From Gordonia phthalatica (GTDB lineage Bacteria; Actinomycetota; Actinomycetes; Mycobacteriales; Mycobacteriaceae): a stretch of 64,000 bases of DNA. Positions 25,926 to 34,207 of the stretch are shown here, in pieces (the stretch's first letter is position 1; the number at the start of each line of letters is the position of its first letter). Location of the stretch: contig NZ_CP011853.1 of the NCBI RefSeq assembly GCF_001305675.1, forward strand, positions 4,154,001-4,218,000, given 5' to 3'. The notes under the pieces were generated by a model, which saw only the letters and a program-made list of their open reading frames with translations, searched no databases and was not told where the DNA came from. Both the position numbers and the translations under genes were made by a program.

Positions 25926-27197
25926 TCAGGCGGTCCGAGCCAGCGCTTCCAGCGGATCGGCGTAGATGGCGTCGAGTGCGACGGCGCCTGCAGCCTTCTG
26001 CTGGACGGTGATCGCCGACCGGGCGACGCGGACGTCGCGCTGGGTGATGACCGTGGTGGCGCGCAGCGCCTTGCTGACGGCCGGGAGCGCCTCCGGGTAG
26101 TCGGTGAAGGCCTGACCGCCCAGGATGACATGATCGGGATTGAAGATGTCCGCGATCAGCGCCACCGTGCGGCCGAGCACCTCGCCGCGCTCGGTGAGGA
26201 TGGCGTTGGCGACGGTGTTGCCGGTGCGGGCGGCGGCGCGCAGTTCGTCGAGCGAGTGCACGTCGACGCCGGCCTTCTGTGCGGCGTAGAGGATGCCCGA
26301 GTCGCTGACCGTCTGCTCCAGACGGCCGGTGTTGTCGGGATCCAGCAGCGTGGTGGGTCCGGTCGGGAAGTGTCCGATGGTGGGCGGACCCGCAGCGGGG
26401 GTGTGCACGGCGCCGTCGACGCTGAAGGCGATGCCGACCATCTCGCGGGCGTAGAAGTACAGGAAGTTCTGGTTCTGGTCGCCCGGGTTCACGACCTGCT
26501 CGGCGGCGGCCATGGCCTCGACATGCGACGCGACCGACACCGGAAGCTCCAGCGCCTCGGCGATCAAGCGGCCGACGGGCACACCCTGCCAACCCAGACG
26601 CGGATGGTCGACGACGCCGCCCTCGGCCACGCGGCCACCGATGGCGACACCGGCCCACAGGAGTCGTTTGCCGACCCAGCGGTCGGCGAACCGGCGAGCG
26701 CTGGCACCGACCTGCGCGACGACCTCTTCGGGCGTCGCGGCCTGCGGCGTCGGGATCGAGATGGCACCGGCGACGCGATGCTGCAGGTCGTGGGTGGTGA
26801 TCGATGTGGCCTGGTAGCCGATGTGGATGCCGACGGTGAGGAAGCCGTCGGTGTTGACCTCGAACGGCACGCGCGGACGACCGACCGCTCCGGGCGGGGT
26901 CAGGTCGGCACGCTCACGGATCAGACCGGCCTTCAGCAGGGCGCTGACCTGACGGTTGACCGTGGAGATGGAGAGGCCGGTGATGGCGGCCGCGTCGTCG
27001 CGGAACACCGGGCCGGAGACGCGGGCCGCGCGCAGGACCAGGGCCGCCGCCTTGGTGGAGAACTGCAGGCTGGCGGTGGTCACGTGCAGGGGCGCGGGAG
27101 TGCGCGTCTTCGTGGCGGCTGCCGCGCGGGCGGCCGGACGAACCGCGCCGATCTTGGCGGTCTTCGACAGAATGGGGAGGTCAAGCGTGGAAGTCAT
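25926..27197 (-). CDS. ROK family transcriptional regulator
   Basis: 423 residues. An N-terminal winged HTH (~50-105; GPVFRDDAAAITGLSISTVNRQVSALL, in MarR/NagC style) is followed by a ROK ATPase-like fold (TVGIHIGYQATSITTHDL, GVAIGGRV, VILGGQAF). The usual ROK zinc motif with several cysteines is not present (the region reads IGHFPTGPTTLLDPD), so it is a transcription factor rather than a sugar kinase, similar to Rv0485-type proteins. Targets unknown. Confidence 0.85.
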   Translation of the reverse strand: MTSTLDLPILSKTAKIGAVRPAARAAAATKTRTPAPLHVTTASLQFSTKAAALVLRAARVSGPVFRDDAAAITGLSISTVNRQVSALLKAGLIRERADLTPPGAVGRPRVPFEVNTDGFLTVGIHIGYQATSITTHDLQHRVAGAISIPTPQAATPEEVVAQVGASARRFADRWVGKRLLWAGVAIGGRVAEGGVVDHPRLGWQGVPVGRLIAEALELPVSVASHVEAMAAAEQVVNPGDQNQNFLYFYAREMVGIAFSVDGAVHTPAAGPPTIGHFPTGPTTLLDPDNTGRLEQTVSDSGILYAAQKAGVDVHSLDELRAAARTGNTVANAILTERGEVLGRTVALIADIFNPDHVILGGQAFTDYPEALPAVSKALRATTVITQRDVRVARSAITVQQKAAGAVALDAIYADPLEALARTA

Positions 27198-27545
27198 GAT
27201 ATTCGGGTGTCCTGTTGCCTGGGCGTGGCCGCACGGTGGGGCCGCCGCTCGAATGGGCTCGCGCAGATCTGCGTGAGTCGGAGCTGGGTCAGCGCATTCG
27301 ACGACAACAGAGGACCCGAGCCAGCGGCAGGCGACATCCCAGAGCGGTGGTCACATAGGTGACCTCCGGGACGGCGGAGAGCTGGTTGGTCATAACTACC
27401 GAAGTTAGCAAGCACCCTCGGGCGTGGCAAGCTCACCGCAACCGATAGCGTGGAAATGTGACGCCCGCCTCTGCCCTCAACAGTGGTGCGAGCGAACCGG
27501 ATTCACCTGTCCCGCACGGGCGGCGACACTGCGGAGAGGCACGAC
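27198..27545. other. Non-coding gap between rok and histidine phosphatase genes
   Basis: 348 bp with no convincing gene on either strand. It contains a short inverted repeat TAACT-N5-AGTTA (27393-27407) that could be a ROK operator, and the ribosome site GGAGAGG before the phosphatase GTG. Confidence 0.4.
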
Positions 27546-28205
27546 GTGGGAGTTCTGTACATCGTCCGGCACGGTCAGGCGCCGTCACACGCCTACGGCC
27601 CCGACGCGGCCGCCATCGGCGGCCCCGGCCTCACTGACCTCGGCTTCGCGCAGGCGCGAGCCGCCGGGCAGGCACTGGCGCGCCGCGTGCCGTCGTTCCA
27701 CGCCGCGTTCTGCGGCGACCTCCCCCGCCAGCGTGCGACCCTCGCCGGAGTCCTCGAGGCCTACCCGGACGCGCCGACGCCGATCGTCGACCCCGACTGG
27801 AACGAGTACACGACCCCCGAACTCCCCGAGTCCGACGACATCTATCGCGGGGGCGGCAAACCCTTCCAGGACGCCATCACCCGGGCGCTCGGCGAGTGGA
27901 TCGACGGCGCCGACACCGGCCCGGAGACCTACGCGACCTATGCGGCGCGCACCCGCGCCGCCGCCGAGCGTGCCGCTGCGGCAGCCGGTTCGGGACAGAA
28001 CGTGCTGGTGGTGTCGTCGGCCGGTTCGATAACTCAGTTGATCGCGCAGCTGTGGGGCGTCCCCGATCAGGGCTGGCCGGCGATGTCGCGCACGTTCGTC
28101 AACACCTCGATCACCAAGATCCTCGTGGGGCGACGCGGCATGACCCTCGTGTCGTTCAACGAGCACGCGCACGTCGCAGGCGAGGAGCTGTTCTCGTATC
28201 GGTAG
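27546..28205 (+). CDS. Histidine phosphatase / phosphoglycerate-mutase-like protein
   Basis: 219 residues from GTG 27546, preceded by GGAGAGG with 6-nt spacing. The phosphohistidine motif VRHGQ is at residues ~7-11; a second basic site is LPRQRAT; the C-terminal catalytic histidine region (VVSSAGSI) is degenerate, with SSAG where SHGG is usual. The loss of that second histidine makes true mutase activity unlikely; a phosphatase or inactive homologue is possible. Confidence 0.8.
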   Translation: MGVLYIVRHGQAPSHAYGPDAAAIGGPGLTDLGFAQARAAGQALARRVPSFHAAFCGDLPRQRATLAGVLEAYPDAPTPIVDPDWNEYTTPELPESDDIYRGGGKPFQDAITRALGEWIDGADTGPETYATYAARTRAAAERAAAAAGSGQNVLVVSSAGSITQLIAQLWGVPDQGWPAMSRTFVNTSITKILVGRRGMTLVSFNEHAHVAGEELFSYR

Positions 28206-28214
28206 GGCGCCCCG

Positions 28215-29231
28215 TCAGCTGATCGCGCGCAACCCGGCCGCGATGAAGGCGCCCGTGGCCTCCGCGGCACGTTCGGCACCGGCCGATCCGGACGACCCGC
28301 CGGCCAGCGCGCGGTGGGTGATGCCCTCGGCGATCACCCCGAGCTTCAGGTTCGCCAGGCCCAGGTAGAAAGCCCAGTCGCCGAGGTCGGCGCCGGTGGC
28401 GTCCACGTACCGCTGGGCGAGGCCGTCGGCATCCGGGTAGCGGTCGCTGGTCCACGCGGCCTCGAAGCCGAGGACCGCGGAGAACACCGGTTCCCGGTAC
28501 ACGCACATCAGGGCGACGTCGGTGAGCGGGTCGCCGAGCGCGGCCATCTCCCAGTCGACGACGGCCGCGACGGAACCGGCGTCGCCCGGAGCGAGGATGG
28601 TGTTGTCGATGCGGAAGTCACCGTGCACGATCGAACTCCGGGCCTGCTCGGGCACTCGTTCGGCGAGGGCGGCTGCGAGCCTCTCGACGTCGTCCATCTC
28701 GCGGGTCTTGACGATCCCCCACTGCCGCGCCCACAGCTTCACCTGTCGCGCCGCGAAGCCCTCCGGCCTGCCGAACTCGCCGAGGCCGACGGCCGTGTAG
28801 TCGACGGAATGCAGGTCGGCGAGGGTCTTCACGAGCGCGTCCGCGCTCGCGGTCACCTCGTCGTCGGAGAGGGCGGCGAGATCATCGACCGACCGGATCA
28901 CCTGGCCGTCGACGAACTCGACCACGGTGCAAGGCGCGCCGATGTACTGGCCGTCGCGGTCGATCGCGACGGTCCGCGGCACCGGAACGGGGGTGTCGAC
29001 CAAGGCAGAGGTGACATCCCATTCGCGGTTCATGTCGTGCGCCGACGGTGTGAGGCCGCCCATCGGCGGGCGCCGCGCCACCCAGTGGTGGACGTCGTCG
29101 CGGACGTCGAAGGTCAGATTGGATCGGCCGCCGCTGATGAGGTCGATCCGCAGGTCGCCGACCACCTCGACACCGGCGGAGTCCAGCAGTCGTCGCAGAT
29201 CCGCGTTCGTGAGCCCGGACTGTTCGTTCAT
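28215..29231 (-). CDS. Phosphotransferase (APH/ACAD10-kinase-like)
   Basis: 338 residues from ATG 29231, with AGAGGATT just upstream; ATG 29246 is an alternative. Aminoglycoside-phosphotransferase/choline-kinase fold: SGGRSNLTF, the Brenner-type motif VHGDFRIDNTIL (catalytic Asp) and DWEMAALGDPLTD (metal Asp). Proteins of this type are co-transcribed with, or in eukaryotes fused to (ACAD10/11), acyl-CoA dehydrogenases. They phosphorylate 4-hydroxy fatty acyl-CoA intermediates. The upstream acyl-CoA dehydrogenase gene ends 18 bp before it, fitting a two-enzyme module. Confidence 0.85.
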   Translation of the reverse strand: MNEQSGLTNADLRRLLDSAGVEVVGDLRIDLISGGRSNLTFDVRDDVHHWVARRPPMGGLTPSAHDMNREWDVTSALVDTPVPVPRTVAIDRDGQYIGAPCTVVEFVDGQVIRSVDDLAALSDDEVTASADALVKTLADLHSVDYTAVGLGEFGRPEGFAARQVKLWARQWGIVKTREMDDVERLAAALAERVPEQARSSIVHGDFRIDNTILAPGDAGSVAAVVDWEMAALGDPLTDVALMCVYREPVFSAVLGFEAAWTSDRYPDADGLAQRYVDATGADLGDWAFYLGLANLKLGVIAEGITHRALAGGSSGSAGAERAAEATGAFIAAGLRAIS

Positions 29232-29249
29232 CGAATCCTCTCGCATCCC

Positions 29250-30452
29250 TCAGGCCTCACGCGCTCGACGAGCGCGTCCGACGGCGCGTTTCGCGATGGC
29301 CCACCGGTGGACCTCGCTCGGGCCGTCGTAGATGCGGAACGGTCGAAGCTCGTTCGCCAGGCGGGCGAGCGGCAGGTCCTCGGAGACACCGAGTCCGCCG
29401 CACATCTGGATCGCCCGGTCGGCGACGCGGGAGAAGGCCTCGGCGCCGAAGGTCTTGGCGATGGACGTCGAATCGGAGGCGTGTTCGCCGAGGTCGAGCT
29501 CGTAGCAGGCGCGGACCAGCAGTGCACGGGCCGCGGCGAGATCGATCTCGTTGTCGGCGATCATCTGCTGAATCATCCCGAGGTCGGCCAGACGTCCGCC
29601 GAAGCCTTCGCGCCGCTCCACGTAGTCGACGGCGATCCGATGCGCGCGGACCGCGCTGCCCATCCATCGCATCACGTGGGTCATGCGGGCCGGTCCGAGC
29701 CGGACCTGCGCGTACCGGTAGCCCTCGTGCGGTGCGCCCAGGACGTCCTCGTCGGGGACGAAGACGTCGGTGAGTCGGACCTCGCAGTGCCCGCCGATCA
29801 TCGCCTTGTCGGTGGTGTGGACGTGGCGTTCGACGACGATGCCCTCCGTCTCGGCGGGGGCCAGGAACATGGTCACTCCGCCGCGATCGCCGCGCTGCCC
29901 CACCGTGCGGGCCATGATGATGAAGAAGGCGGCACCGTCGGCGCCGGTGATGAACCGCTTGAAGCCGTTGATCTTCCAGCCGCCGTCCACCTTGACCGCC
30001 GTCGTCGACAGCCCGTTGGGGTCGGCCCCCGCACCGGGGGCGGGTTCGGTCATCGCGAACGCGCTGCGCACGTCGCCGGCGGCGAGCGGAGCGAGGTACT
30101 TGACCTTCTGCTCGTCGGTCGCGATGTGCGCCAGCATGTGGATGTTGCCCTCGTCGGGTGCACCGATGTGGAGTGCGATGGGACCGAAGGTCGATGCTCC
30201 CGCCGCTTCGAAGACCGGCACGCGGTCGGACATGTTCAGCCCGAGGCCGCCGAACTCGACCGGCGCATGAGGCGCGAAGATGCCTGCGGCCTTGGCCTTG
30301 GCATTGAGCTCGCGCCGAATCGTGTCGCCGCCCGCGGCGGTGATGTCGCCCGCGAACTCCTCCTCGACGGGCAGCACCTCGTCGGCGATGAACGTCGCGG
30401 TGCGCGCCACCAGGTCCTGCACCTGTGCGCTGTAGGCAAGATCGACAGCCAT
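29250..30452 (-). CDS. Acyl-CoA dehydrogenase (ACAD10/11-like)
   Basis: 400 residues. FAD-binding motifs AFAMTEPAPGAGADP and WKINGFKRFITGA; the substrate/base region reads RIYDGPSEVHRW, with Asp where classical enzymes have the catalytic Glu in YEG. This Asp variant is typical of ACAD10/11-type dehydrogenases, matching the downstream kinase-like partner. Together they may process 4-hydroxyacyl-CoAs. A TetR-style palindrome lies 18 bp upstream of the start. Confidence 0.88.
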   Translation of the reverse strand: MAVDLAYSAQVQDLVARTATFIADEVLPVEEEFAGDITAAGGDTIRRELNAKAKAAGIFAPHAPVEFGGLGLNMSDRVPVFEAAGASTFGPIALHIGAPDEGNIHMLAHIATDEQKVKYLAPLAAGDVRSAFAMTEPAPGAGADPNGLSTTAVKVDGGWKINGFKRFITGADGAAFFIIMARTVGQRGDRGGVTMFLAPAETEGIVVERHVHTTDKAMIGGHCEVRLTDVFVPDEDVLGAPHEGYRYAQVRLGPARMTHVMRWMGSAVRAHRIAVDYVERREGFGGRLADLGMIQQMIADNEIDLAAARALLVRACYELDLGEHASDSTSIAKTFGAEAFSRVADRAIQMCGGLGVSEDLPLARLANELRPFRIYDGPSEVHRWAIAKRAVGRARRAREA

Positions 30453-30470
30453 GAACCCTCCAAGATCGGT

Positions 30471-30488
30471 ACCGAACGAGCGCTCGGT
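30471..30488. promoter_or_regulatory. TetR-type palindromic operator before acyl-CoA dehydrogenase gene
   Basis: ACCGAACGAGCGCTCGGT contains the perfect palindrome CGAGCGCTCG (30477-30486) inside ACCGA/TCGGT arms, a common TetR operator form. It is placed 18 bp upstream of the dehydrogenase start and downstream of two tetR genes. Confidence 0.6.
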
Positions 30489-30557
30489 CAGCGCTAGCGT
30501 GTCATGTTCGGGCGAAGACCGTCAAGGGTTCGGGGAAATCGTGTGGGTGCGACGCGT

Positions 30558-31157
30558 TCAGCGGGGACGGTAGTCGACGATCGACCGCGCGAACTCCAGG
30601 TTCTGCTTGATCAGCTCGTCGGCACTCATCGGGCCGTCGACCCGGTACCAGGTGGAGACACCGACGCACATGGTCGCGACGGCGCGCGCCGCGCCTTTCG
30701 GGGCGGGGGTCATGAACGAGCCGTCGGCCACGCCCGCGGCGACGACGTCGTCGACCATCCGCTGCTGCTTGATGCGGTGCCCGATGTAGACCTCGTGGTA
30801 CTCGGGGTCCAGGCTGCGGAGTTCGGTGGAGCCGACGAAGGCCTGCTCGCGGCGGTACATGTGAAAGCGCAGCAGCGATTCGACGACGGCGTCGAACCGG
30901 TCGACGGGACTGTCCCCCGCTTCGATCAACGCCTCCTCCGACCTGCGGAGGAGATCCTGCATCGTCAGTTCCAGCAGCCCCTGCAGGAGCGACTGCTTGG
31001 ACGGGAAGTGGTGGTAGAGCCCGGGGACCGAGAGCCCCGCCCGCGCCGCGATGTCGCGGACCGACGTGCCGTGGTACCCGTGCTCGACGAAGGCGTCCAA
31101 CGCCGCGGCAAGCGGCACCGGCAGGTCGCTTGCGCCGTAGTCGCGCCAGTTCGTCAT
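30558..31157 (-). CDS. TetR family regulator
   Basis: 199 residues. HTH at ~25-60 (TSVRDIAARAGLSVPGLYHHFPSKQSLL), then a TetR C-terminal domain of the acyl-CoA/fatty-acid responsive type (resembling KstR2/PfmR groups in layout). Its start is 4 bp after the stop of the upstream tetR gene, so the two are probably co-translated. It likely controls the acyl-CoA dehydrogenase/kinase pair through the palindrome at 30471-30488. Confidence 0.85.
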   Translation of the reverse strand: MTNWRDYGASDLPVPLAAALDAFVEHGYHGTSVRDIAARAGLSVPGLYHHFPSKQSLLQGLLELTMQDLLRRSEEALIEAGDSPVDRFDAVVESLLRFHMYRREQAFVGSTELRSLDPEYHEVYIGHRIKQQRMVDDVVAAGVADGSFMTPAPKGAARAVATMCVGVSTWYRVDGPMSADELIKQNLEFARSIVDYRPR

Positions 31158-31161
31158 ACAG

Positions 31162-31821
31162 CTAACTTAGCTTCGGACCCGACGGATCGACGGTCCGACT
31201 CTCGGGAAGAAGCATCTGAACGCAGATGCCGACCAGTTCGGCGCGGTCCAGATCGATCAGCCCTTCGGTCCACGATGCGAGCACTCGACCGAGGCCGCCG
31301 ACCTGAAAATGCGCTGCGGCGAGGGTCTCCTGACCACCGCTGACCTTGGCCACCGCCGGTGCGCTCTGGAAGGTCAGATTGGTGAAGAGGGCGATCATCT
31401 CGGCGCGCTTGGCGGCGATCACCGGGCTGCGCAGCGTGTCGGAGAAGATGACGCGCCCCTTGCGCGGGTCGCTCTCGATCACGTCGACGATCGCCTCGAC
31501 GGCGCCGACGACTTTGCCGCGCGGACTGGATCCCGCGTCGAAGCCGGCGAGAGCACGCTCGGCGATCTGGCCGATGATCAGGTCGTAGGTCTCGGCGACC
31601 AGAACGTCGGCGTTGGCGAAGCTCTCGTAGAAGTACCTCGGGGTCAGCGCGGCTCGTGCGCAGATGCCGCGGACGGTCACCGAGCCCGGCTCCGGTTCGG
31701 CGAGCATGTCGAGCGCGGCGTCGATCAACGCAGTGCGTCGTCGTGCCACGCGTGCGTCGCCCGACTCGCCGCCGTAGGCGCGCAGGCTCGCCGCATCATC
31801 GGAGTTGCTCACACCAGACAT
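31162..31821 (-). CDS. TetR family regulator
   Basis: 219 residues from ATG 31821; the frame is open further upstream but would overlap the divergent oxygenase gene. HTH at ~45-75 (VTVRGICARAALTPRYFYESFANADVL). It faces the MpaB-family oxygenase gene across a 74-bp gap and is followed directly by a second tetR gene. It probably represses the divergent oxygenase. Confidence 0.83.
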   Translation of the reverse strand: MSGVSNSDDAASLRAYGGESGDARVARRRTALIDAALDMLAEPEPGSVTVRGICARAALTPRYFYESFANADVLVAETYDLIIGQIAERALAGFDAGSSPRGKVVGAVEAIVDVIESDPRKGRVIFSDTLRSPVIAAKRAEMIALFTNLTFQSAPAVAKVSGGQETLAAAHFQVGGLGRVLASWTEGLIDLDRAELVGICVQMLLPESRTVDPSGPKLS

Positions 31822-31895
31822 CTTGACACCTCGGCCCTCCCGGCGTTCAATCAAAGGGGAAACGAGCGTTATCACTTGTCGAACGGGGAAGTCCG

Positions 31896-32759
31896 ATGAC
31901 CGCCGAAGCGATCGATCCGCCACCGAGTCACGCGGCATCGCGCCGCACCGAGCTCGACGAGCAGACGGTTCCCGATCTGGACATGATCGGACTGGCCCTC
32001 CTCGGCGGGCCGGCCAACGTGATCATGCAGCTCGCGGTGCCCGCGGTCGGCTACGGCGTCTTCGAGAGCAAGGTCGATTCCGGCAACCTGTTCAAGGTGC
32101 CGATCAAGCGCACCCGAACCACGCTCGCCTACCTCGCGGTGGCCGCGATGGGCAGCGCCGAGGACCGTCGCCGGTACCGGCAGGCCGTCAACAGGGCGCA
32201 CACCCGCGTGCGGTCCGACGCCGACAGCCCGGTGAAGTACAACGCCTTCGACCCGAAACTCCAGCTCTGGGTGGCCGCATGCCTCTATCGCGGGTGGGAG
32301 GATTCGCAGCGCTTCTTCGGCGACCCGTCGAGGATCACCGAGGAGGCCTACCGCCAGGGCGCCGTCATGGGCACCACCCTGCAGATGGCCCCGGAGATGT
32401 GGCCGGCCACGCGCGCCGACTTCCAGAAGTACTGGACCGAGACGGTGGAGGGCCTCGAGATCGACGACACCATCCGCGACTATCTCCTGCGGATCGTGCG
32501 CATGGACTTCATGCCCAGACCCGTCGCGCTGGCGATGGGCTGGTTCTCGGAGACCATGACGATCGGCTTCCTGCCGGAGGAGTTCCGCGACAAGATGGGC
32601 ATCCACCCGTCACCGATGCAGGATCGGGTCTTCCAGGCGCACAACGCGATCGCCCGTCGGGCGCTGCGGGTCCTCCCCCGCCCGCTCAAGCAGTTCCCGT
32701 TCAACCTGCTGCTGGCCGACGTCCGGTGGCGGATGCGGACGGGGCGCCCACTGGTCTGA
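31896..32759 (+). CDS. Oxygenase MpaB family protein (DUF2236)
   Basis: 287 residues. DUF2236 family, related to the haem protein latex-clearing oxygenase Lcp and to MpaB-type oxygenases. Family features include GGPANVIMQLA near the N-terminus, VNRAHTRVR with the conserved His, and the Trp-rich WVAACLYRGWEDS helix. Substrate unknown; hydrophobic compounds are typical. Divergent from a TetR gene. Confidence 0.82.
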   Translation: MTAEAIDPPPSHAASRRTELDEQTVPDLDMIGLALLGGPANVIMQLAVPAVGYGVFESKVDSGNLFKVPIKRTRTTLAYLAVAAMGSAEDRRRYRQAVNRAHTRVRSDADSPVKYNAFDPKLQLWVAACLYRGWEDSQRFFGDPSRITEEAYRQGAVMGTTLQMAPEMWPATRADFQKYWTETVEGLEIDDTIRDYLLRIVRMDFMPRPVALAMGWFSETMTIGFLPEEFRDKMGIHPSPMQDRVFQAHNAIARRALRVLPRPLKQFPFNLLLADVRWRMRTGRPLV

Positions 32760-32769
32760 GTGCTCCCAC

Positions 32770-34104
32770 TCACCCCAGCCGCTTCAGCGCGCTCCGGTTG
32801 AGGTCGTTGACGTCGCGGTGGCCCGAAAGCCCCAGCGTCAGGTCGAGTTCGCCGATGATGTTCGCGACCGCGTCGCGGGCGCCGTCGGTGCCGTCGAGCG
32901 CGAGACCGTACATGTGCGGGCGGCCGATGCAGACGGCGTCGGCGCCTAGCGCGAGGCCTTTGAAGACGTCGGACCCGGTGTAGAAGCCGGAGTCGACGAG
33001 GATCTTCATCCCGCGGTCGGATTTCCGCCCGCTCGCTCTGCTCCCGGCGCGGCCGCCGACGGCGTCGACGATGTCGACCAGGGCGTCGGTGGATGAGATG
33101 GAACCGTCGATCTGCCGTCCGCCGTGGTTGGAGACGATGATGCCGTCGATCCCCGCCTCGAGGGCGAGGAGGGCGTCGTCGGGGTGCAGGATGCCTTTGA
33201 GGACGATCGGCAGCGACGTGCGGTCGCGGAGAGTGGCGATGTCGTCCCAGTTCAGCGACGGCCGCGAGTAGATGTCGAGGAAGGTCTGGACCGCTGCGCG
33301 CGGTTCGGGCTTGGTGAGGTTCTCGCGCAGGTCGCCGGGCACGTTGCGCGCGATCGAGAACAGCGTCTTGATGGCGCCGAGCGAGACCTCCGGCTTCTCC
33401 GCTGTCGCCGCCTTGAGCCGCTCGCCGACGATCTCCCAGAACGACGGGTCCGACGTGTACTGGCTGATGCCCTCGGCTCGCGCGAAGGGGAGCGAACCCA
33501 GGTTCAGGTCCTGCGGCCGCCAGCCGAGCATCGTGGTGTCGAGGGTGACGACGAGCGCCGCGGCGCCCATCTTCTCCGCACGGTTGATCAGACTGGTGAC
33601 GAGGCGGTCGTCGGTGGACCAGTACAGCTGGAACCACCGCGGCGCGCCGGGCTTCACCGCGTCCATCGCGGCGGCGACGTCCTCCATCGGCGCGCAGCCC
33701 TGGTTGGAGAAGATGTACGGGACGCCGAGCTGTGCGGCCGCCTCGCCGATGTGGACGTCGGCGTTCGGGTGCGCGAGGGCACCGGCACCGACCGGCGAGA
33801 AGAGCACGGGCGCGTCGAGCTTCTGCCCGAAGAGTTCGGTCTCAAGGTTGCGCTGGGAGGTATCGCGCAGCATGCGCGGAACGATCGCCCAGCGATCGAG
33901 CGCGTCGCGGTTGGCGTCCATGGTCCGCCCCTCGCCCGCACCGCCTGCGATGTACGCCCAGCCGCGGCGGCTCATCACCGCTCGCGCGCGGCGTTCGAGT
34001 TCCGCGAAGTCCGCAGGCACCGTGGGTTTACGCCCATGGATCCCCGAGGTGTAGATGTCGTTCTGCCGAGCTCTGCCGAAGGCGATCGAAACCATGGTGC
34101 CCAT
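32770..34104 (-). CDS. FMN-dependent alpha-hydroxy-acid oxidase, lactate 2-monooxygenase-like
   Basis: 444 residues from ATG 34104 (ATG 34095 is also possible). TIM-barrel FMN enzyme: the PVLFSPVGAGAL strand, TLDTTMLGWRP, LPIVLKGI with the FMN-binding Lys, the active-site His327 in SNHGGRQ, and DSGFYTGSDVFKGLALGA. The N-terminus (NDIYTSGIHGRKP) and the GWRPQDLN motif are closer to mycobacterial lactate 2-monooxygenase than to LldD dehydrogenases. A short Arg/Ser-rich insertion (GSRASGRKSD) sits in the loop after the active-site strand. Product: acetate plus CO2 if it acts as a monooxygenase; this is inference. Confidence 0.85.
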   Translation of the reverse strand: MGTMVSIAFGRARQNDIYTSGIHGRKPTVPADFAELERRARAVMSRRGWAYIAGGAGEGRTMDANRDALDRWAIVPRMLRDTSQRNLETELFGQKLDAPVLFSPVGAGALAHPNADVHIGEAAAQLGVPYIFSNQGCAPMEDVAAAMDAVKPGAPRWFQLYWSTDDRLVTSLINRAEKMGAAALVVTLDTTMLGWRPQDLNLGSLPFARAEGISQYTSDPSFWEIVGERLKAATAEKPEVSLGAIKTLFSIARNVPGDLRENLTKPEPRAAVQTFLDIYSRPSLNWDDIATLRDRTSLPIVLKGILHPDDALLALEAGIDGIIVSNHGGRQIDGSISSTDALVDIVDAVGGRAGSRASGRKSDRGMKILVDSGFYTGSDVFKGLALGADAVCIGRPHMYGLALDGTDGARDAVANIIGELDLTLGLSGHRDVNDLNRSALKRLG

Positions 34105-34186
34105 TGTGGCCCAGAGCACCGCCGGCACTCCCGTCGGCCGCCGGAATCGGACAGCTGTGGACCCCACGGATCAACGAGTCTGAGAA

Positions 34187-34205
34187 TTGCCTTAACCTAA
34201 CCTAA
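34187..34205. promoter_or_regulatory. IdeR/DtxR-like iron box
   Basis: TTGCCTTAACCTAACCTAA; its complement matches 15 of 19 positions of the IdeR consensus TTAGGTTAGGCTAACCTAA. It ends 2 bp before the copD ATG, so the gene is probably leaderless with its promoter under the box. Confidence 0.6.
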
Positions 34206-34207
34206 TT

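Noticed and set aside
27194..27436. 80-codon minus-strand frame upstream of the ROK gene
   Set aside because: No ribosome site, no domain and a composition typical of non-coding high-GC sequence.
28314..30497. 727-codon plus-strand frame
   Set aside because: It is antisense to the phosphotransferase and acyl-CoA dehydrogenase genes.
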